64,000 nucleotides of DNA from Bacillus rubiinfantis (GCA_000752035.1 CCFE01000023.1:62001-126000); one strand, 5' to 3'; counted from the stretch's first letter, positions 41,825-50,143 are shown. Made by a program: numbers and translations. Notes: generated by a model not told the origin, from the sequence alone.

Positions 41825-42618
41825 CACGACAGAGCCCTCGCTTTTACATCTAAAATTGCTTTTTTTATTTCTTCTATTTGTGTATCAATGCGTGCGTCAA
41901 CACTGCCATAAGCTGTACGGATGATACAGCCTTTAGGGGTTACGGTGTGGTCAGGGATAATTTTCATTTCCGTTTCCCCATTGACGACCGCAAGCAACTG
42001 TGCCCGCTGTGATTGGATAAAAGAAAAATCATCAGGATGCACGCAAATTGTAATCTGTTCCTTTTCCTTAAAACGCAAAATATGCTGTTTTACCAGTTCC
42101 ACAAATTTTTCAGGACAGTCCGATAATTCCTGTTTGATTATTTGCGTTGCAATCACTGTGCTAAGCTCTAGTAAAAACGGTTCAGCTTCCGCAATAATAG
42201 CTTCTTTTTGCTGATATGCCTGTTCTAAAATTTGCTGTGCTTCACCAATCTTGTCTTGGTATTCTCGCTCCAGCTTCGCAGCAACCTCCTCCATTCCAGC
42301 TGTAAACCCTGCTTGAAAGCCTTGCTCTTTTGCCTCTACAGACATCTGCTCAAGCTGCTCTTTGTTTTCTACCCACCATTGGTCAATTTTTTCCTCAGCA
42401 GCAGTTTCAAGCGCACGTGCTTTTTCCCTTGCTGTTTGCAGGATTTCCTCTGCCTCTTGCCTTGCTTCTTGAATAAGAGGAGATGTTTCAATCGGGCTGT
42501 TCTCTTCAAACGTTTGAACTGGCGGCGCTTCCGCATGAATATAGGCAGGTGCAATGACCTTTACTTCCTTCATGACTGAGAGGTTGGCAGCTTTAAATAC
42601 TTTAGAGTATGAGGCCAT
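41824..42618 (-). CDS. fliH: Flagellar export ATPase regulator FliH
   Basis: A 264-residue, Glu/Gln/Ala-rich protein with a long central coiled coil (about 60-150, EARQEAEEILQTAREKARAL) and a C-terminal V-type-ATPase-E-like domain (ICVHPDDFSF, VTPKGCIIRTAYGSVDARI). It binds and regulates FliI. The ATG at 42618 is spaced correctly from GAGGTGG; the start overlaps fliG by 17 bp. Confidence 0.9.
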   Translation of the reverse strand: MASYSKVFKAANLSVMKEVKVIAPAYIHAEAPPVQTFEENSPIETSPLIQEARQEAEEILQTAREKARALETAAEEKIDQWWVENKEQLEQMSVEAKEQGFQAGFTAGMEEVAAKLEREYQDKIGEAQQILEQAYQQKEAIIAEAEPFLLELSTVIATQIIKQELSDCPEKFVELVKQHILRFKEKEQITICVHPDDFSFIQSQRAQLLAVVNGETEMKIIPDHTVTPKGCIIRTAYGSVDARIDTQIEEIKKAILDVKARALS

Positions 42619-43612
42619 CATTTCCACCTCGAGCAATAACAATTTCACCAGAATCCTCTAAGCGGCGAATAACTGAAACAATTCTGCCTTGTGCCTCTTC
42701 GACATCTTTAACTCTAACCGGCCCAAGATACTGCATTTCTTCCTCGAAGGTTTCGACCATCCGCTGTGACATATTTTCGAAAATAATCTTTTTGACTTCC
42801 GGACTTGCTGCTTTTAAGGCCAGCATTAAGTCCTGATTTTCGACTTCTTGAATTACCCGCTGAATTGCCCGACGATCCAAGCTGATAATATCTTCAAAGA
42901 CAAACATCCGTTTCTTGATTTCTTCGACTAAGTTATTATCTTTATGGCTGAGATTTTCAAGAATACTCTTTTCGGTACCGCGATCAACACCATTCAAGAT
43001 AGCCACAATTGATTCGATTCCGCCAACGACACTGAAATCTTTGCGGATTGTCGCAGATAACTTCGATTCCAAAATATGCTCTACTTCTTTAATTACTTCT
43101 GGAGAAGTTTGTTCAAACAATGCGATCCTTCTAGCTACATTTGATTGCAGTTCCTCTGGCAATGACGAAAGAATGACAGCGGCCTGCTGCGGTTCCAAAT
43201 GTGACAGAACAAGTGCAATTGTTTGCGGATGCTCGTTCTGCAAAAAATGATAGATTTGCATCGGGTCTACTCTGCGTGCAAAATCAAACGGCTTCACTTC
43301 GAGCTGCACGGTTAATTTTTGGATAATTTGCCGCGCCCGCTCGCGGCCAAGTGCTGTTTCCAATACATCCTGAGCAAAAGTAATACCGCCCATGGCAATA
43401 TAATCGCTGGCAATACACATTTCATGAAATTCTTTCAGAACTTCCTCTTTTTCCTTGGCATCTACCTTTTTTATGTTGGCAATGGCCAGGGTTAACTGTT
43501 CTATTTCATCATCTGACATATGATTAAATACTTTGGAGGAAGCTTCTTTCCCCATGGAAATAAGCAAGATTGCCGCTTTTTGTTTACCGGTTAATTTTAG
43601 TGCTGTCGACAT
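42602..43612 (-). CDS. fliG: Flagellar motor switch protein FliG
   Basis: A 336-residue rotor protein. It shows the FliF-binding N-terminus (GKQKAAILLISMGKEASSKVF), the middle-domain EHPQTIALVLSHLEPQQAA (the EHPQ motif) and the C-terminal torque helix with FVFEDIISLDRRAIQRV, holding charged residues that meet MotA. FliM and FliN/FliY, its C-ring partners, are not encoded in this window. Confidence 0.96.
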   Translation of the reverse strand: MSTALKLTGKQKAAILLISMGKEASSKVFNHMSDDEIEQLTLAIANIKKVDAKEKEEVLKEFHEMCIASDYIAMGGITFAQDVLETALGRERARQIIQKLTVQLEVKPFDFARRVDPMQIYHFLQNEHPQTIALVLSHLEPQQAAVILSSLPEELQSNVARRIALFEQTSPEVIKEVEHILESKLSATIRKDFSVVGGIESIVAILNGVDRGTEKSILENLSHKDNNLVEEIKKRMFVFEDIISLDRRAIQRVIQEVENQDLMLALKAASPEVKKIIFENMSQRMVETFEEEMQYLGPVRVKDVEEAQGRIVSVIRRLEDSGEIVIARGGNDGLIL

Positions 43613-43618
43613 AGGGTT

Positions 43619-45208
43619 TTAAGCCTCCTCATCATGCAGCCATGTTCTGATGACTTTGGAAAAGTCATCAGGTCTCTGGTTAAGCAATTTCTTCAACTGA
43701 CTTTCGACACTCATATCTTCCTCTTCAAAATATGCCGCTTCTTCTGCTGTTGGTTTTGTAAACATGATGTCTTCTACCGGTTCAACTTCGTTTTGCTTTT
43801 TCCGACGTAAGAAGAACCAAATGAGACCACCGGCTAAAAGAAGTCCCGCAAGTGGTAAGACCACATAAAGCCAATTAAATGATTGTTCATTTTTCGCAGA
43901 AGCAGTATTTTTCTCAAAGGTATGCGGAAAAATCGTAATTCTTTTATCAATTTCCTGATCACTTAGATTAGGATGACCAAGTGCCGTTTGCACTGTATTG
44001 GAAACGATGTTACGAATGCTGTCCTGAGTTTCTTGTGATAATGTATTGGACTTAGATGATTCAGGTTCAACCCCGACATTAATCGTAATATCCTCAATTT
44101 GATAAGGGCTGCCAATAATTTCTTTATTAATTCTGTTCAACTCATAATTGACCTTATCTTGGGTTTCCTCGTAGGTGGTATCACCGCCTGAATCTGATTC
44201 GGCATAGCTAGGAACATCAGTCTCCCCTGAGCCAACAACCCCTCCGGCACTGCCACCTTCTCCAGTATAAGTTTTTGAATCTTTTTCGGAACTAATCACA
44301 AGCCCTTTGTCGCTGTCCTTCGCAGGTTCCACTAATTTTTCTTCCGTTTTCACCTTGTCAAAATTCATTTTCACAAACGTATGGACATAAACTTTATCCG
44401 TTCCAAGAATAGTCCCAAGGAGGTTCTGTAAGTCTTGCTGAATATCCCGCTCGATATCTTTCTGAATTTTTCTCTGCTCAGCATATTTTGATAATGATTG
44501 ATCTTCACTGTCATCACTTAGTTCGAACGCTTCACTGTATTGATTCATTATCGTGATATTATCCATCGGCAAATTTGGTACACTTTTTGAAACGAGTGTA
44601 TAGAGGGCTTTAACTTGTCCGGAATCAAGTTTGACGCCCGGCTCCTGTTCTACTACAACGGAAGCACTCGCTTCCTGTTTGTCATCCTGACGGACAAACA
44701 CTGAGTCTTCCGGTAACGTTAAGATCACTTCAGCATTCTTGATGCCATCAACATTTTTCAGAACATTTGCGACCTCATTTTGCATTGCTTCCCGTTCTAG
44801 GATTTCATATTGTTTGTCTGTTGCTCCAAAGGAAAGATTTTCCCCAAAAATATCATAGTTAATTTTATTGTCCTTTGGATAACCAGCTGAAGCGAGGCTC
44901 ACAACCAAATCTGGAGCTTCCTTCTCGGGTACGAGCAACATGGTGCCTTTTGCTGAAATCTTATAGTCGGTAAACCCTTCTTTTTCTAGTTCTGCTTTGA
45001 TATCTCCAATTTCCCGCTGTGTTAATTCCCCTGTGTATAGTGGAACATAGTTAGGGCGAGATACCAAAAAAATAAAGGTAGACAAGCCAATCACAAGCAA
45101 TAGAAATGTCCCAATGATCAGCCATTTTTGCTGCTTACTCCTTGCTTGCCAGTATTGACTAAAATGATCTTTTGTTTTTTTGAGTTGATCTATCCATGAT
45201 CGATTCAT
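43619..45208 (-). CDS. fliF: Flagellar MS-ring protein FliF
   Basis: A 529-residue protein with two membrane helices (about 29-49, LIIGTFLLLVIGLSTFIFLV, and 440-460), YscJ/FliF-type ring-building domains (YTGELTQREIGDIKAELEKEG; NVDGIKNAEVILTLPEDSVF) and an acidic C-terminal FliG-binding tail. It forms the base of the rotor. CAGGGTGAG precedes the ATG. A 409-bp gap with a tandem repeat separates it from fliE, the only large gap in the operon. Confidence 0.96.
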   Translation of the reverse strand: MNRSWIDQLKKTKDHFSQYWQARSKQQKWLIIGTFLLLVIGLSTFIFLVSRPNYVPLYTGELTQREIGDIKAELEKEGFTDYKISAKGTMLLVPEKEAPDLVVSLASAGYPKDNKINYDIFGENLSFGATDKQYEILEREAMQNEVANVLKNVDGIKNAEVILTLPEDSVFVRQDDKQEASASVVVEQEPGVKLDSGQVKALYTLVSKSVPNLPMDNITIMNQYSEAFELSDDSEDQSLSKYAEQRKIQKDIERDIQQDLQNLLGTILGTDKVYVHTFVKMNFDKVKTEEKLVEPAKDSDKGLVISSEKDSKTYTGEGGSAGGVVGSGETDVPSYAESDSGGDTTYEETQDKVNYELNRINKEIIGSPYQIEDITINVGVEPESSKSNTLSQETQDSIRNIVSNTVQTALGHPNLSDQEIDKRITIFPHTFEKNTASAKNEQSFNWLYVVLPLAGLLLAGGLIWFFLRRKKQNEVEPVEDIMFTKPTAEEAAYFEEEDMSVESQLKKLLNQRPDDFSKVIRTWLHDEEA

Positions 45209-45297
45209 ATCTCACCCTGCCCAGCTTTAGCGCTTATCACATGCGCTTTTCTTTCGCTAATTTTTCTTTTTCTCTATTTATTGCGGGGTTGAACAAA

Positions 45298-45618
45298 ACG
45301 CCTCCGCTTTTATTTATCTAGCTCCGGCATCTATCGCCTAGCAAATTTCAGGCCATCTCCCTACGATAAGTCAACATCGATTCTCTCCGTTCATCGTGTT
45401 TCCTTTATCTCAGTCGATGTCCCTCCAATTTGTACGGCGATGAGCAAGACGCCTCCGCTTTTATTTATCTAGCTCCGGCGTCTATCGCCTAGCAAATTTC
45501 AGGCCATCTCCCTACGATAAGTCAACATCGATTCTCTCCGTTCATCGTGTTTCCTTTATCTCAGTCGATATCCCTCCAATTTGTACGGCGATGAACAAGA
45601 CGCCTCCGCTTTTATTTT
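45298..45618. repeat. 151-bp tandem repeat between fliE and fliF
   Basis: Two full copies (45298-45448 and 45449-45599) differ at about three positions; a third copy stops after 18 bp at the fliE stop codon (45600-45617). Each holds CTAGCTCCGGC(A/G)TCTATCGCC and GATAAGTCAAC, which resemble, from memory, an interspersed repeat common in Bacillaceae. Bases 45209-45297 carry a diverged fragment of the same sequence; I see no gene in the gap. Confidence 0.85.
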
Positions 45619-45917
45619 TAAATTTGCATTCGCATCATTTCTTGGTATGCTTCTACAGCTTTGTCACGTACAGCAACTGTGAGCTCGAGGGCTACTTTTG
45701 CTTTTTGTGAAGCAATCATAACATCATGTAGGTTATCAACCTCGCCAGCTGCTGTTTTAGTAGCCAAATCTGAAGCTTGTTTTACGGTTGTGTCAACATT
45801 TTCCAAGTATCCCTTTAGCACATTTGAAAATGAAGTCGAAGTTGCTTGGCTGTCTACTTTTTGAAATGGATTTTGATTTATTTTGATTGAATCTGTACCA
45901 ATTTGTGAAATATTCAT
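45618..45917 (-). CDS. fliE: Flagellar hook-basal body protein FliE
   Basis: A 99-residue rod-adapter protein that joins the MS ring to the rod. The conserved C-terminal region VMIASQKAKVALELTVAVRDKAVEAYQEMMRMQI (in two parts from residue 65) is complete and of normal length. The stop codon coincides with the edge of the 151-bp repeat array. Confidence 0.94.
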   Translation of the reverse strand: MNISQIGTDSIKINQNPFQKVDSQATSTSFSNVLKGYLENVDTTVKQASDLATKTAAGEVDNLHDVMIASQKAKVALELTVAVRDKAVEAYQEMMRMQI

Positions 45918-45928
45918 TGATTCCTCTC

Positions 45929-46384
45929 CTAACGACCGATTTCTAATGCTTTTAACATAATCGATTTTCCGGTATTAAATGAGGTAACATTTGCCTCATA
46001 TGCTCGAGAGGCAGACAACATATCTACCATTTCCTTTGATAAATCAACGTTTGGCATCTGTACATAACCTTCTGCATTCGCATCTGGATGTGTTGGGTCA
46101 TAAACCATTTTAAACGGTGTTTGATCATCGACAATCTTTGTGACCTTTACACCGTTTGCATTTGTTCCTGCTTGAACTTGTTTCTGCATTTCTGTTTGAA
46201 AAATTTGGTTAAATGATGTTGTACTCGGTTCCATGACAACCATTTTGCGACGATAGGGCTCCCACTGTCCATCAACGATTTTCCCTCGGGTTGTTTCCGC
46301 ATTGGCAATATTGGCAGAAGTTACGTCCATTCGTAAACGCTGGGCTGTCAGAGCTGAGGCACTAATATTTAACGAATCAAACAT
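45929..46384 (-). CDS. flgC: Flagellar basal-body rod protein FlgC
   Basis: A 151-residue rod protein with the N-terminal rod motif LNISASALTAQRLRMDVTSANIANAETT and the C-terminal helix MVDMLSASRAYEANVTSFNTGKSI, which pair to form the rod coiled coil. GGGAGGG precedes the ATG. Lies between flgB (5 bp) and fliE (11 bp). Confidence 0.96.
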   Translation of the reverse strand: MFDSLNISASALTAQRLRMDVTSANIANAETTRGKIVDGQWEPYRRKMVVMEPSTTSFNQIFQTEMQKQVQAGTNANGVKVTKIVDDQTPFKMVYDPTHPDANAEGYVQMPNVDLSKEMVDMLSASRAYEANVTSFNTGKSIMLKALEIGR

Positions 46385-46389
46385 AATCT

Positions 46390-46782
46390 TTATACCCTCC
46401 CTTTAATTGCAATCGACAACTTCTGAAATTCACTATTAACCTGTTCAGTTAAGGTGTTATACCAAAGGGCGTTTTTCCCCATATTCGTCATTTCTTCATC
46501 CACATCGACATTATTTCCGTTATTCTGCATCGTTGTTCCGCTATTTTCAACAATTTTCGCAACAGGTACCTGCGAAGTAGTCCCAATCAAGATATGACGG
46601 GGGTCTGTTCGATTGCCGGTAAAATTGGATTGATTGTTTAAATGCTGTTGCAAAATGTCTTCAAAGATAACTTTTTTTCCTTTATAGCCCGGAGTTTCTG
46701 CATTTGCAATATTATTAGAAATAGTTTGTTGCCGTAAACTCGAAGCAGTTAAGGCTGACTGCAGAAGGTTAATCGTACTCAC
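46390..46782 (-). CDS. flgB: Flagellar basal-body rod protein FlgB
   Basis: A 130-residue rod protein, first gene of the conserved flgB-flgC-fliE-fliF block. It has LQSALTASSLRQQTISNNIANAETPGYK at the N-terminus and the DEEMTNMGKNALWYNTLTEQV helix at the C-terminus. The start has GTGGGGA upstream. No clear sigma-D promoter lies in the 129 bp before it, so it may be read from further upstream together with the glucosaminidase gene. Confidence 0.95.
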   Translation of the reverse strand: MSTINLLQSALTASSLRQQTISNNIANAETPGYKGKKVIFEDILQQHLNNQSNFTGNRTDPRHILIGTTSQVPVAKIVENSGTTMQNNGNNVDVDEEMTNMGKNALWYNTLTEQVNSEFQKLSIAIKGRV

Positions 46783-46911
46783 TTTTAATCCCCACTTTTG
46801 TATTCATTTTACTGCTTATTAATTTTGATAATTTTTGAAGTGATTCAAAAATAGCTCTACACATCACAAATAAATATACTATAATCAAGAACTATAAATC
46901 TACCACTTTTT

Positions 46912-47601
46912 TCACACCGTTAGTTGGTTGAAAAATTTTGATACCCCATTTACCCAATGATTGTTTAAGCCTGTCGGATCATTACTAGCGCCAACTGGCG
47001 CATACTTGGCACCGATTTCAGCAATGCTGGCTAATCCTTGCCCTAAATAATTTTTACTAATATTTCGGGCCATGTCCATAATGCTTTCTTCAATAGAGGA
47101 ATAAGATTTTAAGCCATTGATTCCCATCATCCCGGCAATATTATTTTTTTCCATCGCTGCACGTGAAGTTCCATTACCCGTTTCATGCTGGGCAATTGCA
47201 GCAAGTAAGGCAGGATTTACATTATACAACTTGCCGGCTTGAATAAATATTTCACCGTTTCCGGCCAATTTACCGCCTAACTGTTCATTTAACTGATCAG
47301 CACTTACGTTAGTAAATTGTAAAGAACCGTCTGTCTTCAGGGTTTGTGCCGATGATGAGTTTGCCATTACATAATCAATAGTTGGAACTGCTGTATTCGT
47401 GAATGCAGAAGGAATCAGTGACATTGTTGTTAGTGTTGAATCAGACTGGGTGTTGGAATTGGTCATCATATTATTCAAGACTGACAACAATAGGTTTGTA
47501 AAATCCGAGCTGGTATTACTAGTTGTCATTGACGTATTTTCATTGCGATTAAGCGAATTAATCAGCATTGATGTTAGAAACCAATTATCACTAATTTTCA
47601 T
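46912..47601 (-). CDS. Glucosaminidase-domain protein, probable flagellar peptidoglycan hydrolase
   Basis: A 229-residue protein. An N-terminal Asn/Ser/Thr-rich region (1-95) with no signal peptide precedes a lysozyme-like glucosaminidase domain: YNVNPALLAAIAQHETGNGT with the catalytic Glu near residue 141, KNNIAGMMGI, IEESIMDMARNISKNYLG and YAPVGASNDPTGLNNHW. The position directly before flgB and the lack of a signal peptide suggest secretion by the flagellar apparatus to open the wall for the rod, a role played by FlgJ in proteobacteria. That is inference. AAGAAAGGATG precedes the ATG. Confidence 0.82.
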   Translation of the reverse strand: MKISDNWFLTSMLINSLNRNENTSMTTSNTSSDFTNLLLSVLNNMMTNSNTQSDSTLTTMSLIPSAFTNTAVPTIDYVMANSSSAQTLKTDGSLQFTNVSADQLNEQLGGKLAGNGEIFIQAGKLYNVNPALLAAIAQHETGNGTSRAAMEKNNIAGMMGINGLKSYSSIEESIMDMARNISKNYLGQGLASIAEIGAKYAPVGASNDPTGLNNHWVNGVSKFFNQLTV

Positions 47602-47614
47602 AGCAGGTCATCCT

Positions 47615-47647
47615 TTCTTATCTATTTCTTATCTATTTCTTATCTAT
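47615..47647. repeat. 11-bp tandem repeat, three exact copies
   Basis: TTCTTATCTAT is repeated three times without error in the 53-bp spacer directly upstream of the glucosaminidase ribosome site. On the coding strand the unit is ATAGATAAGAA. Confidence 0.85.
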
Positions 47648-47654
47648 TCATGAT

Positions 47655-47972
47655 CTAGATTCTCTCTTGCAGCAATCTACGGACATCGTTTAACAGCGAT
47701 TCAGGAAGCATGGATATATATGATAATTGACCATCCTCAATAATCGCCTCAACAAGAATAATAGTATTGGGATCACGGTCATTTTGCATAACGAGAATCT
47801 GTTTATCCCGATAGACAAAATTCTTTATCATATAATATGTATCAATATTATAGTCATCAATGGTAATCTTCATTGGTTTTCGAAAGAAAGGCTTGTTCTT
47901 TTTGTAATCCATAAAATGGTATAACTTACCTTTCACCGATTGGTTTGTAATAGATTGCTGCTCTTGTGTCAT
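47655..47972 (-). CDS. Uncharacterised small protein upstream of the flagellar operon
   Basis: A 105-residue soluble protein with a polar N-terminus, MTQEQQSITNQSVKGK, and an alpha/beta remainder with KITIDDYNIDTYYMI and ILVMQNDRDPNTIILVEAII. I do not recognise it. AAAGGAAG is placed well before the ATG. It lies 53 bp upstream of the glucosaminidase gene and probably shares its transcript. The short IIEDGQLSYISMLPESL part recalls small regulatory beta proteins, but I make no functional claim. Confidence 0.7.
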   Translation of the reverse strand: MTQEQQSITNQSVKGKLYHFMDYKKNKPFFRKPMKITIDDYNIDTYYMIKNFVYRDKQILVMQNDRDPNTIILVEAIIEDGQLSYISMLPESLLNDVRRLLQERI

Positions 47973-48120
47973 GAAAATCTTCCTTTTTTCATTTTTTACA
48001 TTATCTTAGCTAATATATTACATTTATTACGTTAAACCCACATAAACATATTATCTTATTTTTGATTGTAATGGTATATGAAAAATATGTAACATAACAG
48101 AAAAATTTGTCGAAATTCCA

Positions 48121-48163
48121 TAAAAAAAGCGTATTCTTGTCGATTTTTCGAACAGAATACGCG
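48121..48163 (-). terminator. Terminator of fliS-fliT
   Basis: GCGTATTCT (48129-48137) pairs with AGAATACGC (48154-48162), with inner pairing TGTTCGA/TCGACA, followed by seven Ts on the minus strand. Confidence 0.9.
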
Positions 48164-48168
48164 TCGGA

Positions 48169-48519
48169 TTATTTTTTTGAGTCTATAAATGCCCCGCTTG
48201 TTTGTTTATAATAGGGACGATATAATTGCGAAACTTGTTTATTTAATTTCAGTTTCTGCAGTTCTTTCTTAGTCTTTACTAATGCGGTCTCAACGAGTAT
48301 TTTTATTTCTTGATCAAGCTCAAGTGTATCTCTCATCATTTGTTCCGCTTCCGATGAATAGTGAAAATTTGGGACAGTGGACTTTTGCGCCATCACTTTC
48401 TCCATCAATTGTTCACGTTCCTGTAACAATTGACTCAATTCTTCCTCTTTTTCAGCTAACAAAGCCTGTTTTATTGTTATGGTAAGATTGTAAATAGATT
48501 GAATTAATTCATTTATCAT
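48169..48519 (-). CDS. fliT: FliT-like flagellar chaperone
   Basis: A 116-residue all-helical protein (MINELIQSIYNLTITIKQAL, LAEKEEELSQLLQEREQLME, LDQEIKILVETALVKTKKEL), matching the layout of FliT, the chaperone of the filament cap FliD. Sequence signals in this family are weak; the call leans on its place 17 bp after fliS. FliD itself is not in the window. Confidence 0.72.
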   Translation of the reverse strand: MINELIQSIYNLTITIKQALLAEKEEELSQLLQEREQLMEKVMAQKSTVPNFHYSSEAEQMMRDTLELDQEIKILVETALVKTKKELQKLKLNKQVSQLYRPYYKQTSGAFIDSKK

Positions 48520-48536
48520 TTTTCTCGACCTTAACC

Positions 48537-48908
48537 TTATTTAATTTGTTTCATTGCCTCCTGCCAGGTTTCCGTTAATTCAACAGCATATCCTTCAACT
48601 TCTTCAAGAATGCTGATGTCCTTTTGCAAGTTTGCCTCAATTAAGCGAGATTTCATATAATCATATAACGAGTTTAACCCAGCAGATATAGCATATTCCA
48701 TCTTTAAGGTAACCATTAATTCACTCAAAATATCTTGTGCCCTTAGGATATAACGATGGCCCTCTTCCAAATTTTTATTTTGTAAAGCTAGTTTGGATAG
48801 ACGAATAAATTTTACTAACCCTTGATATAACATATATGTTAAATCTTCAGGTTTTGAAGTCGTTACGGCTTGTTGTTGATATTTTTGATAGGGATTTGCA
48901 AGTGTCAT
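48537..48908 (-). CDS. fliS: Flagellin chaperone FliS
   Basis: A 123-residue four-helix protein with the family start NPYQKYQQQAVTTSKPEDLTYMLYQGLVKFI (in parts) and the DILSELMVTLKMEYAISAGLNSLYDYM region. It keeps newly made flagellin unfolded until export. AAGGAGG precedes the ATG and a sigma-D promoter lies about 40 bp upstream. Confidence 0.95.
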   Translation of the reverse strand: MTLANPYQKYQQQAVTTSKPEDLTYMLYQGLVKFIRLSKLALQNKNLEEGHRYILRAQDILSELMVTLKMEYAISAGLNSLYDYMKSRLIEANLQKDISILEEVEGYAVELTETWQEAMKQIK

Positions 48909-48947
48909 AATTCCACTTCCTCCTTGATTCGATACTTCTAGTATAGT

Positions 48948-48974
48948 TTATCGGATGAAGGAGTTAAATGTTTA
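48948..48974 (-). promoter_or_regulatory. Sigma-D promoter of fliS-fliT
   Basis: TAAA (48971-48974), 15 bp, TCCGATAA (48948-48955) on the minus strand; one mismatch to the sigma-D consensus TAAA-N15-GCCGATAA as seen at the flgM promoter. Confidence 0.85.
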
Positions 48975-48980
48975 GAAGGT

Positions 48981-49013
48981 AAAAAAGTTATTCCAACTTT
49001 GAATAACTTTTTT
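48981..49013 (-). terminator. Terminator of the Myb-like regulator gene
   Basis: AAAAAAGTTATT (48981-48992) pairs with AATAACTTTTTT (49002-49013); the A/T-rich stem provides a T-run in both directions. It lies 10 bp past the stop and just upstream of the fliS promoter. Confidence 0.75.
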
Positions 49014-49022
49014 GAGTATCGC

Positions 49023-49916
49023 TCAACTTCCTACTTGCAGAACAACTCCAAACCCATCGATGATGTAGTTGAGTCTCTGATTGTAAGCCTTTAACTGTTG
49101 AATTTTGGCTGCATCTCCTAGCTGATTAAACGCCATAATTTCCTTTGCTAATTTAGAAACTTCCTGTTGCAATTCATCATTTCTGTTCTTCTCTTGCTGA
49201 ACTTGCTGTTCTAGTTTCCGAACCTTATCTCGATAAGTTTCTTTTTCTGCAGACATTTTTGATTTCATTGTTTCTATCTCGATGGCCACATTTTGATTTT
49301 GCAGGGCCAAATTCGTCAGATGATATAAACTTTTTAGCAATTCGTCCAACTTAATCCCTGGAAGCTTCTCAACATTTGTAATTAATCCTGATAATATATC
49401 TAATAAATCTTCATTCTCCTCTGAAGATAACAGATGATTAGCTTCTTGTGACGGTAAGTCATGAAGGACTTCAGTAGAGAGCACTGGAATACGCTCCTTT
49501 GAGATAGTTGTAATCTGCGGTGGCTCTACATTCTTGGTTTCCTGTGTTTTAATTAGTGAATAATATTTATAATTAACCGACTGGTAACCTCTCCCTAATA
49601 ACCGTGCTACTTCATCAAGAAGTTCAGTGATGTTTAAGCCACCTTCCTCTTGACGTTCTGAAATATAGTGAAACATAAAAGCTATTTCATCTTTGGTCCA
49701 TTTGCGGTTTACCTTTTTACCATCAACATTCGAACTGCTGGCATTCTTCTGATTTCGGATATCCATCATCATCAAAAAATTATAATAAAATGCCAATGTT
49801 CCACTTCTTAACTTGAACTCTGTTTCCAGCTTCAGAATAAAATCTGCTTCCGCATTCCCAATTTGCTTTCGAGTAATAGATTCCTTTAACTCAAAAACTG
49901 CTGCTTTCAAGCCCAT
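49023..49916 (-). CDS. Myb/SANT-like (RsfA-type) DNA-binding protein with coiled coil
   Basis: A 297-residue protein. An N-terminal part of unknown fold (1-60) precedes a Myb/SANT-like segment (about 72-120): RKWTKDEIAFMFHYISERQ, LNITELLDEVARLLGRGYQS, VNYKYYSLIK, with spacing like that in RsfA and YlbO of bacilli. A long coiled coil follows (about 215-275, ETYRDKVRKLEQQVQQEKNR, ELQQEVSKLAKEIM). AAGGAGG precedes the ATG. It has its own promoter and terminator and stands between sigma-D-controlled units of the motility island, so a motility regulator is plausible but unproven. Confidence 0.75.
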   Translation of the reverse strand: MGLKAAVFELKESITRKQIGNAEADFILKLETEFKLRSGTLAFYYNFLMMMDIRNQKNASSSNVDGKKVNRKWTKDEIAFMFHYISERQEEGGLNITELLDEVARLLGRGYQSVNYKYYSLIKTQETKNVEPPQITTISKERIPVLSTEVLHDLPSQEANHLLSSEENEDLLDILSGLITNVEKLPGIKLDELLKSLYHLTNLALQNQNVAIEIETMKSKMSAEKETYRDKVRKLEQQVQQEKNRNDELQQEVSKLAKEIMAFNQLGDAAKIQQLKAYNQRLNYIIDGFGVVLQVGS

Positions 49917-50022
49917 TTTAGATACCTCCTTATATCTCAGAGCTTTTTCAAACTAGTATGTTACAATCACTTATTTGTTGTTACAATACCCTTCTTATTA
50001 AAATAATTTATTATATATTCTG

Positions 50023-50091
50023 TATAACGCACACCTAAAAATATTGCCCTGTGTTATTTTCATTATAACGCACGATGGTCAATTATTGCAA
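50023..50091 (-). promoter_or_regulatory. Promoter and direct repeats ahead of the Myb-like gene
   Basis: TTGCAA (50086-50091), 18 bp, TATAAT (50062-50067) on the minus strand. GTGCGTTATA occurs twice in direct orientation (50064-50073, overlapping the -10, and 50023-50032, downstream), 41 bp apart; these may be operators. Confidence 0.5.
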
Positions 50092-50111
50092 TTTATTTAT
50101 CCATTGACAAT

Positions 50112-50143
50112 CAAAAAAATCCCTTTCCATCGAAAAGGGATTT
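50112..50143 (-). terminator. Terminator of the flgM-flgN-flgK-flgL-PilZ operon
   Basis: AATCCCTTT (50118-50126) pairs with AAAGGGATT (50134-50142) and is followed by TTTTTTTG on the minus strand. Confidence 0.88.

Noticed and set aside
45209..45617. Insertion sequence or CRISPR array between fliE and fliF
   Set aside because: There are only two full tandem copies with no spacers, no terminal inverted repeats and no transposase frame.
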